Notes: generated by a model from the letters alone, not told the origin. Positions 52,974 to 61,733 are shown, numbered from the stretch's first letter. The stretch is 64,000 bases of DNA from Actinomyces sp. HMSC035G02 (GCA_001838165.1 KV835882.1:27477-91476), one strand, 5' to 3'. Numbers and translations: made by a program.

Positions 52974-53016
52974 TTATCCACAGGGGGTGTGGTGCCTCGT
53001 TGGTTATCCACAGGGG
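52974..53016. promoter_or_regulatory. Two consensus DnaA boxes / TCCACAGGGG sites 30 bp apart upstream of the pilin gene
   Basis: TTATCCACA at 52974-52982 and 53004-53012, each continuing as TCCACAGGGG and in the same orientation, in the only sizeable gap (133 nt) of the Tad operon. Confidence 0.55.
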
Positions 53017-53101
53017 TTCGAATCCGCGTGGAAACGTGGGACGGCACCCGCGCACACTGGCCTTGCGCGCGACCGCGCGCGAAGGAAGAAAGGACAGATC
53101 A

Positions 53102-53374
53102 ATGACGATCATCGACAGAATCGACTGTGCAGCCACGCGCGCCCAGCTCATCGCGATGGCGGCCGTTCGGGAGGGAGCTCGGACCCTGCGGCCCCGGACC
53201 ACGGCCGATCCCACCGAGGGGCGCGATCCCGAGGAGGGCGCGACCACCGTCGAGTACGCAATCGGCACCATCGCAGCCGCAGGATTCGCGGGCCTGCTCA
53301 TCGTGATCCTCAAATCGGACACCGTGCGAGCCGCCCTCGAATCCATCATCCAGGAGGCGCTCAGCACCCGATGA
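53102..53374 (+). CDS. DUF4244 / Flp-type pilin-like protein
   Basis: 90 aa, AAAGGA before ATG. A ~45-residue N-terminus precedes EEGATTVEYAIGTIAAAGFAG, the G-x4-VEY motif of Flp-type pilins, and a hydrophobic helix, then a short tail. TadV-type prepilin peptidase would cut before the ATTVEYA helix. It is the likely main pilin. Overlaps the next gene (ATGA). Confidence 0.88.
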   Translation: MTIIDRIDCAATRAQLIAMAAVREGARTLRPRTTADPTEGRDPEEGATTVEYAIGTIAAAGFAGLLIVILKSDTVRAALESIIQEALSTR

Positions 53375-53709
53375 ACAGCGACGAGCGCGGATACGTCACC
53401 GTCGAACACGCCATCGGTTTCGTCGCCGTCACCCTCGTCGTCGGCGTCATCGTCGCCGCCGCGCAGGCCGGGATGACCGGAGCATCCCTGTGTCAGGCGG
53501 TGCGCGAGGGCGCGCGGGCCGCCTCCATCGGAGCGGCCGACCCGCAGGGAGCGGCCTCGGCCGCCTATCCGCCCGGATCCTACGCGGTCGCGCGCTCCGG
53601 CGGGTGGGTGAGCGTCACCGGCACCGCCCCCTACCGCGGGGCGGCCGGCTGGGTCGGGGGCATCGCCCGATGCTCGGTGACCACCATCGACGAGGGGGAC
53701 CTGCCGTGA
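53371..53709 (+). CDS. TadE-family pseudopilin
   Basis: 112 aa. ERGYVTVEHAIGFVAVTLVVGVIVAAAQ is a TadE/pilin-type start with VE(H/Y) and a long hydrophobic helix; a short mature domain with one Cys pair position (CQAV, RCSV) follows. Minor pilin role. Overlaps the next gene (GTGA). Confidence 0.85.
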   Translation: MNSDERGYVTVEHAIGFVAVTLVVGVIVAAAQAGMTGASLCQAVREGARAASIGAADPQGAASAAYPPGSYAVARSGGWVSVTGTAPYRGAAGWVGGIARCSVTTIDEGDLP

Positions 53710-54137
53710 CGCTTGAACCGACAGCCCCGCGTGCGGCCGTGTCTCGAGGTGGGCCTGTCGCGGATGGGTATGCCGGCGAACGTTCCGACGAGGAAGGATC
53801 CGGGACCATCAATTCCGTGGGGCTCATTGTCGTGGCCGTCGCGCTCGCGGTGGCCATCGGCGGGGTCGGCGTCGCCCACCGCGAGCGGGTGCGCCTGCAG
53901 GCCGTCGCCGACCTGGCGGCCCTGGCTGGGGCAGAACAGTCGGCCACGGCTGACTGGGAGGACGTGGGAGACAGACCCTGCGGGGCGGCCTCCGCCGTCG
54001 CTGCAGCGAATGGCGCGGGTGTTCAGTCCTGCGAGGTGCGCGATCTCGACTGCCTGGTGGTGCTTACGCAGCCAGTGAGAATCGCCGGGATTTCAACGAA
54101 CGTGAGCGCACGGGCGCGCGCCGGGCCGGAGCGGTGA
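53706..54137 (+). CDS. TadE-like protein of the helicase/secretion neighbourhood
   Basis: 143 aa, GTG start overlapping the previous stop. After a ~35-residue hydrophilic N-terminus come a TM helix (SVGLIVVAVALAVAIGGVGVA) and AVADLAALAGAEQSA, matching the Rv3654c-type (TIGR03816) proteins. CGAASAVAAANGA and CEVRDLDCLV give three Cys. Last gene of the Tad operon. Confidence 0.82.
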   Translation: MTLEPTAPRAAVSRGGPVADGYAGERSDEEGSGTINSVGLIVVAVALAVAIGGVGVAHRERVRLQAVADLAALAGAEQSATADWEDVGDRPCGAASAVAAANGAGVQSCEVRDLDCLVVLTQPVRIAGISTNVSARARAGPER

Positions 54138-54192
54138 GAAATTCACAGGAAATTGCCAGGTTCGTTCAATGGTTCCCACAGGTGGGGTCCGT

Positions 54193-54323
54193 ACATTAAT
54201 AGTCATCAAGCCAAGGGCGACACCCACAAAGGGTGAGCCGAGAAAGGGAGCGCATCGGAAGACTTGCACTGTGTTGATGGGATACTCGAAGGGGTCGGCC
54301 TTATGGCCGGCCCCTTCGAGTAT
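54193..54323 (+). ncRNA. Possible small RNA ending in a strong hairpin (tentative)
   Basis: TACATT at 54193 could be a -10. Hairpin CACCC-ACAAA-GGGTG at 54221-54235, then purine-rich sequence, then a 19-bp stem at 54282-54323 (loop TTAT, one G-T pair). No frame and no long T-run. It might instead be the distant terminator of the Tad operon. Confidence 0.3.
54282..54323 (+). terminator. Hairpin terminator downstream of the Tad operon
   Basis: ATACTCGAAGGGG arm at 54282-54294 pairs with 54311-54323; the inner CGGCC/GGCCG completes a 19-bp stem. It lies 145 nt after the last Tad stop. Confidence 0.65.
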
Positions 54324-54376
54324 GTGCTGACGCGTTCCGTGTGCCGCGGCGTGCGAGCTGCCTGCGCTCCTCGCCG

Positions 54377-54525
54377 CGCATGTGGGCCCGCTAATGCGCA
54401 CGTGGGCCCGCTAATGCGAGCCTGGGCAGCCCCGCCCACGCTCAGATTAGAGGGTTAACGCGCCAATTAGCGGGTTTACGTGCGTATCAAGGGGCTGACG
54501 TGCATGTTCAGGGGTTCGCGTGCGA
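54377..54525. repeat. Opposed array of degenerate 20-bp units
   Basis: Left units CGCATGTGGGCCCGCTAATG (54377) and CGCACGTGGGCCCGCTAATG (54397). After a degenerate centre, units of reverse sense follow: ATTAGAGGGTTAACGCGCCA (54446), ATTAGCGGGTTTACGTGCGT (54466), ATCAAGGGGCTGACGTGCAT (54486), GTTCAGGGGTTCGCGTGCGA (54506). CACGT...CGCTAAT on the left is mirrored by ATTAGCG...ACGTG on the right. Confidence 0.75.
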
Positions 54526-54550
54526 CCAGCACACCGCGCCAGGCACCGTT

Positions 54551-54630
54551 GTGCCCAAAACGCAGACCACCTCAGCCGCAACCCCCCCATTTTCAATGTT
54601 TTTCACCGAGGTGGTCTGCGATTTGGGCAC
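54551..54630. repeat. 80-bp element with 23-bp inverted ends
   Basis: Arms at 54551-54573 (GTGCCCAAAACGCAGACCAC...) and 54608-54630 differ at one position; 34-bp spacer with CCCCCCATTTTCAATG. Only one copy in the window. Confidence 0.75.
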
Positions 54631-54841
54631 CTTACTACCCCGAACCGTGACATCACCGCCACCAAACGGGGGGATTTGCATCATTAGGGGCGCGACACGC
54701 CGGCGACACGCCGTCAGCCAGCTTCTAATGCTGCAAAACCCCCACCGCCGGAACGGAGGGCACCGGAGGAACCTGAGGGCCGGGCTGTGGGGCGCGCGGG
54801 CTGCGGCACCCGTGGGTGGCACCGACACCACCGCCAGATAG

Positions 54842-54952
54842 ATTTCGCACGTAATTTATCGCGGTCATTTTTCGAGATGCCCCAAAAACGTTGCAATTCC
54901 AACGGTGCAAATTCGATGTTTGAATAAGTCATTGAGGAATTACGTGCGAAAT
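54842..54952. repeat. MITE-like palindromic element, copy B (inverted relative to C)
   Basis: 15-bp perfect ends (ATTTCGCACGTAATT and complement), 111 bp. Read on the minus strand, its core has CGTTGGAATTGCAACGTTTT, shared with copy C. Confidence 0.88.
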
Positions 54953-55236
54953 TACTGGTTGACAGCCATAGCTGGGCATCAGGGCAATGTGCTGACCAAC
55001 ATCAGCCGCGAAGGCCCCACCGGTGCGGAGGGTGCTGGAGGGCCGCAGGGCCTGGCTGCGGGGCACGTGGGCCGCCCACGGCGCAGCCCGGCCCCACAGC
55101 CGGGCCTGGCGCCCAGACAACCCGTGGGTCCACAAGCAACAACCAGAGCCACACAGCAACACGTAGTGTCCTATAGCCCCGGATGCGCGGTGCCCGGCGC
55201 CCTTCGACGCCCGCCGACGCCCCGCACCCCGTCGGA

Positions 55237-56442
55237 TTACTTTGCGTGGTAGCGCGGGCTGGTCCCCAGGTGGGTGGGGGAGTGATGCCAGCCGCCGATC
55301 ACGCTCTCGTCGAAGCCGCGGTACGTGTAGGAGTTGTCGTAGGCGATCTCAACAGGGTTGACGACCCCGTCCACGTACTGCTGGATCTCCTCGGGCGTGG
55401 GTTCTACATCCGTGCGTTTAGTCATCAGGGGGTTCTCGTCCGGGTACTGGCTGGGATCGGTGTTGACCATGGCGCCGGGGTCAGCGGGGCCGTAGCCCGT
55501 GCGATCGTTCCACGTATGATTAGGGTTCGTCCCGGTGTGGACGAGGAGCTGGAGCAGCTGGTTCGGGGTCGCCTCGGGCCACTTCTCGTGGGCCAGAGCC
55601 ATGAAGCCCGAGACCAGCGCAGTGGACACCGAGGTGCCCGTCACCGCCGTGTTTGCTCCCGTTGAATAGTCGCGCACGGTTGCGGTGCCCACGGCCGCCG
55701 ACACGAGGCCTTTGCCGCTGGAAGAAGAATCGACCACCTTTCCTTGGGTGTCGATCGCTCCGACGCCGGCGACGCCCGACCACCAGGACAGTGCAAATTG
55801 GTCAGAGTACCTGCCTGTGTTACCGGCTGCGGCAATGACAATGACGCCCTGGGAGATGGCGCGGGCCACCGCCCACTTCAGGGTGTCTTGGCCTTCGTCG
55901 CTGGATACGGACATGTTGATGATCGTCGCCCCGTCGTTCATGGCGTGGTTCATGAGGGAGGCGTAATCGTCCTTGCTGACGCCAACAACGGAGTCGTCGT
56001 TGCAGTCCTCCCCGGACGTGTCACCCTGGTTGGGAAACGATGTGCGATACGACAGGATCGTCGCGTCGGGGGCAACGCCGTAGGCATCCGAGGCAATGAT
56101 CGAGGCCATCGCGGTGCCGTGCGTCTTGCTCTGCGTGCTGGAGGTGACGGTACAGGGAGTCTTGTCGGTGATATTCGTTTTCGCCAGCTCGGGGGCTGTC
56201 GTGTCGACCTCACCGTCGATGAGCGCGATCGTGACCCCTTTACCCCTCAAGCCCATGTTGCGGGCTTCGCTCAGGTAGTAGTAGGCAAAATACGACTGGT
56301 CAGCTGCCGTGATCGGGTCGGCGGCGTGCGCGGGGCCGGTCGGCAGCGCGGTGGCTCCCGTGGCGAGCGCCAGAGTCGAGGCAGCGACGCCTAGCAGGCG
56401 CGCCTTGCTGTTCGTGTGCGTCACCATTGGCGGGGATCCCAT
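55237..56442 (-). CDS. Mycosin-like subtilisin serine protease (type VII secretion-associated)
   Basis: 401 aa. AGGA lies 6 nt before ATG 56442; ATG 56427 is an alternative. Signal peptide to PAHAA (about 40). S8 triad: VTIALIDGEVD (Asp), SKTHGTAMASII (His), TGTSVSTALVSGFMALA (Ser), with IIAAAGNTG for the oxyanion Asn. The gene plan (helical protein, PPE-like protein, S8 protease) fits MycP of ESX loci. Typical mycosins end with a TM helix; this one ends hydrophilic (HLGTSPRYHAK) and so should be released or held otherwise. Overlaps the preceding gene by 22 nt. Confidence 0.85.
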   Translation of the reverse strand: MGSPPMVTHTNSKARLLGVAASTLALATGATALPTGPAHAADPITAADQSYFAYYYLSEARNMGLRGKGVTIALIDGEVDTTAPELAKTNITDKTPCTVTSSTQSKTHGTAMASIIASDAYGVAPDATILSYRTSFPNQGDTSGEDCNDDSVVGVSKDDYASLMNHAMNDGATIINMSVSSDEGQDTLKWAVARAISQGVIVIAAAGNTGRYSDQFALSWWSGVAGVGAIDTQGKVVDSSSSGKGLVSAAVGTATVRDYSTGANTAVTGTSVSTALVSGFMALAHEKWPEATPNQLLQLLVHTGTNPNHTWNDRTGYGPADPGAMVNTDPSQYPDENPLMTKRTDVEPTPEEIQQYVDGVVNPVEIAYDNSYTYRGFDESVIGGWHHSPTHLGTSPRYHAK

Positions 56443-57863
56443 CCGTCGTCCTTACGTGGTGCGGGCGAAAGGTCCTTGTCGGACCCGTAGGTCTGCGACA
56501 GGGGGTTCACGTAGCCCTCGGGCAGCTCGTCCTCATCGTCCTCAAAGCGGAACGCGGTGTACCTGCGCCGACGATCCTTGCGGTCTTCCTTGCCCTTGCC
56601 GCCTGCGCCGGCACCGGCACCCATGAAGCCGCCCATGCCGGGCCGCCCTGCCGCGCCGCCAGCACCAGCTGCGCCCGCGCCGCCCGCGCCGCCCGCGCCG
56701 CCCGCAACGCCTGCGCCGCCCACTCCGGCTCCAGCTGCTCCCGCGGTGGCGCTGTTGAGAGACAAGCTGCCGCGCATCCCCAGAGCGCCCGCGCCGAGGG
56801 CACCGGCGCCGAGAGCACCCGCGGCAAGGGCGCCTGCGCCGAGGCCGGAGCCTCCCGCCGGGCCGCCGTTCAGACGCCACAGCGGATGATTGCGGTCGAT
56901 GGGCGAGGCCGGGGTGTGCCCGCCGATCACGCCGTTCGCGTGCCGGTCTCCGTTCACTCGAGAATGCAGCAGATCGATGTTCATAAGATCGTTCGGGTCT
57001 GTTACGGGGTTGAGACGAGAGCCGAGTTCGCCTTCGGGCACAAACGTGTTTGGGATGCGCTTCGATGACATGATGCGATCGCTGATTCGGCCGCCTTCGT
57101 CGTAACCATCCGGATACACGCCAGACTTCGGGTCGCGTTGGTCGGAGCGGCCAAAATCAGTGTCGCGGTCCCCACCGTAGACGCTTGGATCGTGGGGAGA
57201 CACCGGCACGTTGCCCCGCTTGATTTCTTTAACGACGGGGGTGGGTGACGGGGGAGGAACGGGGAACTGCGTGCCTTTCTTAGAGTCGGGGATCTTCTTC
57301 ATCGCTTCTGTGCACTCACGCAGGGAAGAGGCAAGCGAGAACGAGGCCTTTGTTATTCGGGCGAGAATCTCTGCGGATTTCTTCTCGCGCGCCTCGTTCG
57401 CCTGCACTTCGACGGCGTTGACGTAGGCCTCGCCCGTTGTCGCAAGGGAATTGAACGGAAAACCCAAAAGTCCCATGTTCTTTGTGACTGGGATGACGAC
57501 CTGCGCGAGGTCGCGCATCGCCGCTGTCTTTGAGTCGAGGAGGGCGGTTGGGAGGAGTTTCGCGTCCTCGGCGGCGTGCTTCAGCATGCGGCGCGCCTCC
57601 ACGTAGTGCGAGAAGCCGCTGACGTACCCCGTGAATTCAGCGTCATAACGGGACAGTGAGGCCTCAAGCCACTTCTTGATGGCGTCACCAGTCAGGCCTT
57701 CAAACCCCTGATACGCGCGAAAATGCTTCACGCGATCGATCATGCCTGTGAGCCCTTCAATAGTCTGCCCATGAAGGGGGTCGTGTTCTTCTAGCTGGAT
57801 CAAGCCTTTTTCGGCTGCTTGGGCGAACCGCATCAGCTGCTCGTATTTCGGGCTGGCAACCAT
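56421..57863 (-). CDS. Helical protein with Gly/Ala-rich PPE-like C-terminus (ESX-associated)
   Basis: 480 aa, no signal peptide. Residues 1-200 are long helices (YEQLMRFAQAAEKGLIQLEE, WLEASLSRYDAEFTGYVSGF), like ESX/PPE helical bundles. A Pro-rich hinge (VPPPSPTPV) and a hydrophilic segment follow. About residues 335-430 are almost only Gly and Ala (GAGALGAGALG repeats), then a basic/acidic end (KEDRKDRRRR, DDEDELPEG). This is the architecture of ESX substrates or Esp proteins. It is followed by the mycosin gene with overlap. Confidence 0.75.
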   Translation of the reverse strand: MVASPKYEQLMRFAQAAEKGLIQLEEHDPLHGQTIEGLTGMIDRVKHFRAYQGFEGLTGDAIKKWLEASLSRYDAEFTGYVSGFSHYVEARRMLKHAAEDAKLLPTALLDSKTAAMRDLAQVVIPVTKNMGLLGFPFNSLATTGEAYVNAVEVQANEAREKKSAEILARITKASFSLASSLRECTEAMKKIPDSKKGTQFPVPPPSPTPVVKEIKRGNVPVSPHDPSVYGGDRDTDFGRSDQRDPKSGVYPDGYDEGGRISDRIMSSKRIPNTFVPEGELGSRLNPVTDPNDLMNIDLLHSRVNGDRHANGVIGGHTPASPIDRNHPLWRLNGGPAGGSGLGAGALAAGALGAGALGAGALGMRGSLSLNSATAGAAGAGVGGAGVAGGAGGAGGAGAAGAGGAAGRPGMGGFMGAGAGAGGKGKEDRKDRRRRYTAFRFEDDEDELPEGYVNPLSQTYGSDKDLSPAPRKDDGWDPRQW

Positions 57864-57899
57864 GAAACCTCTCCTTGTTCCTGGAACCGCAGGGGAATA

Positions 57900-58430
57900 T
57901 TACTGGCCGGTGATCGTGGGGCCGCCGGGCGCGGATTGGCCGAAGTGGGACGGACCCGAATACGCGGCATCCGCGCCAGTGGGTGCAGCGGTTGCCAACG
58001 TGTCGGACCCGTCAGTCTGGACGGGGGCACCGCTTTCATCGGCCTCCTGAGCGGCGGGGGCACCCGCCTGTGGCAGTCCCTTTCCGAGCTTCTCTCTGAT
58101 CTCAGGGTTGGTAATGCTGTCCTGGATCTTCTTCAGTTCATCGCCTGTGGATTCGTTGACGCGAGCGAATTCTGCGATGGCGAGATCGACGTTCGTGCCG
58201 AACTCGTCCAGAGTTTTTTTCTCCTGAAGGAAGGCTTTGCCGCAGGCAGAGAAGAAGTCGGCGACGGCCTTGCCAAGAAGCTGCGCCGCAGGTTCGGGCG
58301 TCCAGTGCGCGGCCTGTCCGCTGGCTAGGCCCCCGACCGCTTGAGAGCTCTTCTGCAGGGCTTCCTCTCCCTGAGGAACGTCGGACGCCGTGAGCTTGTG
58401 ATCTGAGGAGTTGAAAGCGACGTCAGCCAT
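57900..58430 (-). CDS. EspC/ESX-like helical protein
   Basis: 176 aa. GGAGGT 5 nt before ATG. Helical first ~130 residues (AAQLLGKAVADFFSACGKAF, DEFGTNVDLAIAEFARVNESTGDELKKI), resembling DUF2580/EspC-type proteins with the late EFxxxxxxT-x-x-E pattern; the tail is Ala/Gly/Pro-rich and disordered. No signal peptide. First gene of the three-gene ESX-like unit. Confidence 0.72.
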   Translation of the reverse strand: MADVAFNSSDHKLTASDVPQGEEALQKSSQAVGGLASGQAAHWTPEPAAQLLGKAVADFFSACGKAFLQEKKTLDEFGTNVDLAIAEFARVNESTGDELKKIQDSITNPEIREKLGKGLPQAGAPAAQEADESGAPVQTDGSDTLATAAPTGADAAYSGPSHFGQSAPGGPTITGQ

Positions 58431-58496
58431 GGCTTACCTCCTGTGTGAAGAAACCGTCGAACGTGTGTCCGGCGAAACAAAGATGGGATGCCGCTC

Positions 58497-58525
58497 AGCA
58501 TATGTCGAGCAACTGCTAAATACAA
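58497..58525 (-). promoter_or_regulatory. Promoter of the ESX-like unit
   Basis: On the minus strand TTGTAT (58525-58520), exactly 17 nt, TATGCT (58502-58497), about 70 nt upstream of ATG 58430. Confidence 0.65.
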
Positions 58526-58545
58526 GTCATATTTGGGCTGCCGCA

Positions 58546-61254
58546 TCACGCCCCCGGCGCGCGCTCCAGGAGGTAGGTGAGCAGCGTGATCGCGCCCTGT
58601 TTGGACAGGGGTTCGTTCCCGTTGCCGCACTTCGGGGATTGGACGCAGCGTGGGCACCCGGACTCGCAGTCGCAGGAGGAGACGGCCTCGAGGGTGGCGG
58701 CAACCCACGACCGGGCGCTGCGAAAGCCGGCGAGCACGTGCCCGGCGCCGCCCCGGAACGCGTCGTGAATAAAGACGGTGGGTGCGCCCGTGTCGTCGTG
58801 CAGCTCGGTCGACAGCCCGCCCAGGTCCCATCGGTCGCAGGTTGCGACGATGGGCAGGATTCCGATCATCGCGTGCTCGGTCGCGTGCAGCGTGCCCGCC
58901 AGGTCCGCGGCCTCGATCCCCATCGCGGCCAGCGCCGCCGGAGTGAGGGTGAACCACGTGGACTTCGTGGGCAGCGTGTGAGTGGGCAGGAACAGCTCGA
59001 TGTTGCGGATGAACTCGAGCCCGGGCAGGCGCAGCAGGTCGTAGTCGGTGACCCGCGTCGACACGTTCGTCGGCCCGTGATGCCAGGTGACCGTGCCGTC
59101 CCCGCACACGTAGGTCTCCTCGATGGCGCACACCTCGACGCTCGTGTGGGTCGCCGAGCGCGTGCGCAGGGGAGTGCGCACCTCCTCGACGAGGGCAACG
59201 CGCGCGTCGTCCGTCCGGGCGGGCGGGATGATGATCGACGAGGCCTGGGCCCCCTCGCGCTCCCCGCCCCCGAGGTGCTCGCTTCCCCGGGTGCCGCCCG
59301 GCGCCTCGGGCAGGAGTGCGCGCGGCCACCCCTGGGCGGCGGGAGCGGTGGGCGTGGTGAGGGAACTGAGGCTCAGGACGTGGAATGTGCGCCCCTGGTG
59401 GATGTAGATGGCGCCGGGGAAGACGTGGGCGTCGGCGGAGGCCTGGTCGATGGTGCCGACGACGGTGCCGGTGGCGGCGTCGACGATCTGAACGTCGCCG
59501 GAGGCTCCCCGCAGGTCGGTGAGGTCGCTGGGGCGCTCGGGGCGAGTGGCGTCCCAGAAGTATCCGGTGGGCCTGCGCTTGAGGTATCCGTCGGCGACGA
59601 GGCGCTCGGTGACGCCTCGCAGTTCCAGTCCAAAGTAGGTGATATCGGACGGCGTGATCGGTATTTCGGCGGCCGCGGCGGCAATGTGCGGGGCCAGGAC
59701 CCACGGGTTGGAGGGGTCGATGACGGAGGCCTCGACCTCGCCGAGAATGTGCTCCGGGTGGCGCACCAGGTACGCGTCCAGCGGGTTGTCGGAGGCGATG
59801 AGCACGGACGTGCCCGGCGCGCCCGCGCGACCCGCGCGTCCGATCTGCTGGCGCAGGGACGCGCGCGTGCCCGGCCAGCCGACCGTGATCGTCGCGTCCA
59901 GCCCCGAGATGTCCAGGCCCATCTCCAGCGCCGACGTCGTGGCGAGCGCCCGCACTCCTCCCGTGCGGATCGCCTCCTCGAGCGCCCGGCGCTCCTCGGG
60001 CAGGTAGCCGCCGCGATACGCGCCCACCCGGCCTGCGTTCGCGGAACCACGCGCCGAGAGGCGGTCTCGCACCTGAGCGGCCACGGCCTCGGCCCCCGCG
60101 CGAGAGCGCACGAAGGCGAGGAGGCGCGCCCCCTCCTCGACGAAAGCGGTGGCCAGGTTGGCGGCCTCGACCCCGGCGCTGCGCCGCACGATCGGGACCT
60201 TGAGGGTGGCCGTGCCGGGCGGCGCGTCGAGGGCCTCCAAGAAAGAAGAGATGTCGACTTCGGACTCGTCGGCCATGATCGCGCCCTGCCACAGGACCAG
60301 CTCGTGGGCGCCCGCCGGCGAGCCGTCCTCGGTGATGGCGACCGCGTCGCGCCCCGTGAGCGCACGCCCGACCGCCGCCGCGTCTCGCACGGTCGCGCTC
60401 AGCATGACGACCCGCGGATCCGCGCCCAGGTGGTGGGCGACGCGCAGCAGACGGCGCACGACCAGCGCAATGTGCGAGCCGGTCACGCCGCGCCAATGGT
60501 GGGCCTCGTCGATGACGATGAGGCGCAGCGACGCCAGGAAACGCGACCACCGCTGGTGCGACGGCAGCATCACGTAGTGCAGGAAATCGGGGTTCGACAG
60601 GATCAGGTCAGCGCCCGCGCGCGCCCACTCCTTCGCCTCGCGCGGCGTGTCCCCGTCCACGGTCGTCGCGCGCACGCGGCGCAGCCTCTCATCGACGAGG
60701 CCTAGGCTCCCTTCTGGGCCGGCGCTCGCCTGTGCGTCGTCCGGCTTGCTGTCCTGGCCGAGCAGCGACATGAGCGACGCCAGCTGGTCCGCCGCCAGAG
60801 CCTTGGTCGGAGCAAGGTACAGGGCCGTCGGGCGGCGGTGAATCGCGGAAATGCGCGACGAATCCTCGGCCTCCACCAGGTCGGAGAGGATCGGCGTCCA
60901 CGCGGCCAGCGACTTCCCCGACCCTGTGCCCGTCGCGAGCACGACGTCGCGTCCCTGACGGATCGCATCCATGGCCTCGCGCTGATGAATCCACGGGCGC
61001 TCCACGCCGCGGCGTGCCCACGCGCCCACGACCGCGGGGCTGACCCACTGCGGCCAATCCGCGATCCGCCCCGATCGCCCCGGCAGCGTCACGTTGCCGA
61101 GCAATCGATCATCCCCGTCGCTCAGGCGCTCCAACACGTCCAGCAGGTGCGCGGGAGAAGGAGAGGACGCGCCCTGCTGCGCCTGATCGGGCGAGGACGC
61201 CCCGGCCTCGTGCGACGAAGACTCCTGCGAAGAAGGTGGCAGGTCAGCGCTCAT
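58546..61254 (-). CDS. DEAD/DEAH-box helicase with C-terminal DUF1998-like region (Lhr/Hrq1 type)
   Basis: 902 aa. Motif [16 protein letters not shown], motif Ia [13 protein letters not shown], motif [10 protein letters not shown], motif [11 protein letters not shown], motif [12 protein letters not shown]. Near the end [21 protein letters not shown] gives the four-Cys pattern of DUF1998/Hrq1 helicases. This is the helicase of the 'helicase/secretion neighbourhood' usually beside the Tad genes (Rv3649). An insertion at about residue 660-680 has [14 protein letters not shown], shared with CopA. ATG overlaps the previous stop (ATGA). Confidence 0.92.
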   Translation of the reverse strand: MSADLPPSSQESSSHEAGASSPDQAQQGASSPSPAHLLDVLERLSDGDDRLLGNVTLPGRSGRIADWPQWVSPAVVGAWARRGVERPWIHQREAMDAIRQGRDVVLATGTGSGKSLAAWTPILSDLVEAEDSSRISAIHRRPTALYLAPTKALAADQLASLMSLLGQDSKPDDAQASAGPEGSLGLVDERLRRVRATTVDGDTPREAKEWARAGADLILSNPDFLHYVMLPSHQRWSRFLASLRLIVIDEAHHWRGVTGSHIALVVRRLLRVAHHLGADPRVVMLSATVRDAAAVGRALTGRDAVAITEDGSPAGAHELVLWQGAIMADESEVDISSFLEALDAPPGTATLKVPIVRRSAGVEAANLATAFVEEGARLLAFVRSRAGAEAVAAQVRDRLSARGSANAGRVGAYRGGYLPEERRALEEAIRTGGVRALATTSALEMGLDISGLDATITVGWPGTRASLRQQIGRAGRAGAPGTSVLIASDNPLDAYLVRHPEHILGEVEASVIDPSNPWVLAPHIAAAAAEIPITPSDITYFGLELRGVTERLVADGYLKRRPTGYFWDATRPERPSDLTDLRGASGDVQIVDAATGTVVGTIDQASADAHVFPGAIYIHQGRTFHVLSLSSLTTPTAPAAQGWPRALLPEAPGGTRGSEHLGGGEREGAQASSIIIPPARTDDARVALVEEVRTPLRTRSATHTSVEVCAIEETYVCGDGTVTWHHGPTNVSTRVTDYDLLRLPGLEFIRNIELFLPTHTLPTKSTWFTLTPAALAAMGIEAADLAGTLHATEHAMIGILPIVATCDRWDLGGLSTELHDDTGAPTVFIHDAFRGGAGHVLAGFRSARSWVAATLEAVSSCDCESGCPRCVQSPKCGNGNEPLSKQGAITLLTYLLERAPGA

Positions 61255-61733
61255 TCGCGCCCGGATTCACCGAGCCCCAGGGCCTCGGAGGCGGACTCCT
61301 TCACGTACTGGATCGCAGCGATACCCGTCGAAATACCCGACGAAATGGCATCACGCAGCTGCACGTCCGACAGGCCAGCCTCCGTGTCGACGACGAAATC
61401 CGCGTATACGCCCAGCGTCCCCTCCGGCGAGGTCGACGTGTACACCGTCGGGAAATACTTCTCGCGATTCCAATTGTCGGCCGTCGCAAACAGCGCGGGT
61501 TCCGCGCTCTCGGCCGGCAGATCCGACTCCCACAGCGCGCGAATCGACAGGAAACGCACCGCCGTATCGAAAGACACCAGGAACGGAATGTCGTCAAAAA
61601 TTGCGCCCGCCGCGTGACCCTTCTCGATCACGTCCAGCGCGTAACCCATCTCGCGCACGGCGTCCACGACGCGCTCGAAATCGGCGGGGTAGGGAGTCAC
61701 CTCATCCTCGGGCACCACGTATGGAACGTTCAC
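61251..61733 (-). CDS. YbjN domain-containing protein 1
   Basis: 160 aa. GTG 61733 overlaps the upstream stop (GTGA). Its alpha/beta pattern ([18 protein letters not shown], then [33 protein letters not shown], then [22 protein letters not shown]) is that of actinobacterial YbjN proteins, small sensory or chaperone-like folds. Coupled to the second YbjN gene and the helicase. Confidence 0.82.
   Translation of the reverse strand: MNVPYVVPEDEVTPYPADFERVVDAVREMGYALDVIEKGHAAGAIFDDIPFLVSFDTAVRFLSIRALWESDLPAESAEPALFATADNWNREKYFPTVYTSTSPEGTLGVYADFVVDTEAGLSDVQLRDAISSGISTGIAAIQYVKESASEALGLGESGRE

Larger units (their letters stand above)
54138..55236. other. 1.1-kb gene-free, repeat-rich stretch between Tad operon and mycosin gene
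   Basis: No reading frame here has coding character. It contains, in order, a possible small RNA with hairpin end, an opposed 20-bp repeat array, an 80-bp hairpin element, two GACACGCCG direct repeats (about 54697-54713), and palindromic element copy B. From 54953 to 55236 I see only GC-rich sequence without features. Confidence 0.75.

Noticed and set aside
52974-53016. Origin of replication
   Set aside because: Only two DnaA boxes, no AT-rich unwinding region, no dnaA/dnaN nearby.
53102-53374. Pilin as a type VII substrate
   Set aside because: The EEGATTVEYA helix and position in the Tad operon fit a Flp-type pilin.
54508-54831. 107-codon minus-strand frame in the Tad/mycosin gap
   Set aside because: It runs through both arms of the 80-bp inverted element and has no RBS or coding character.
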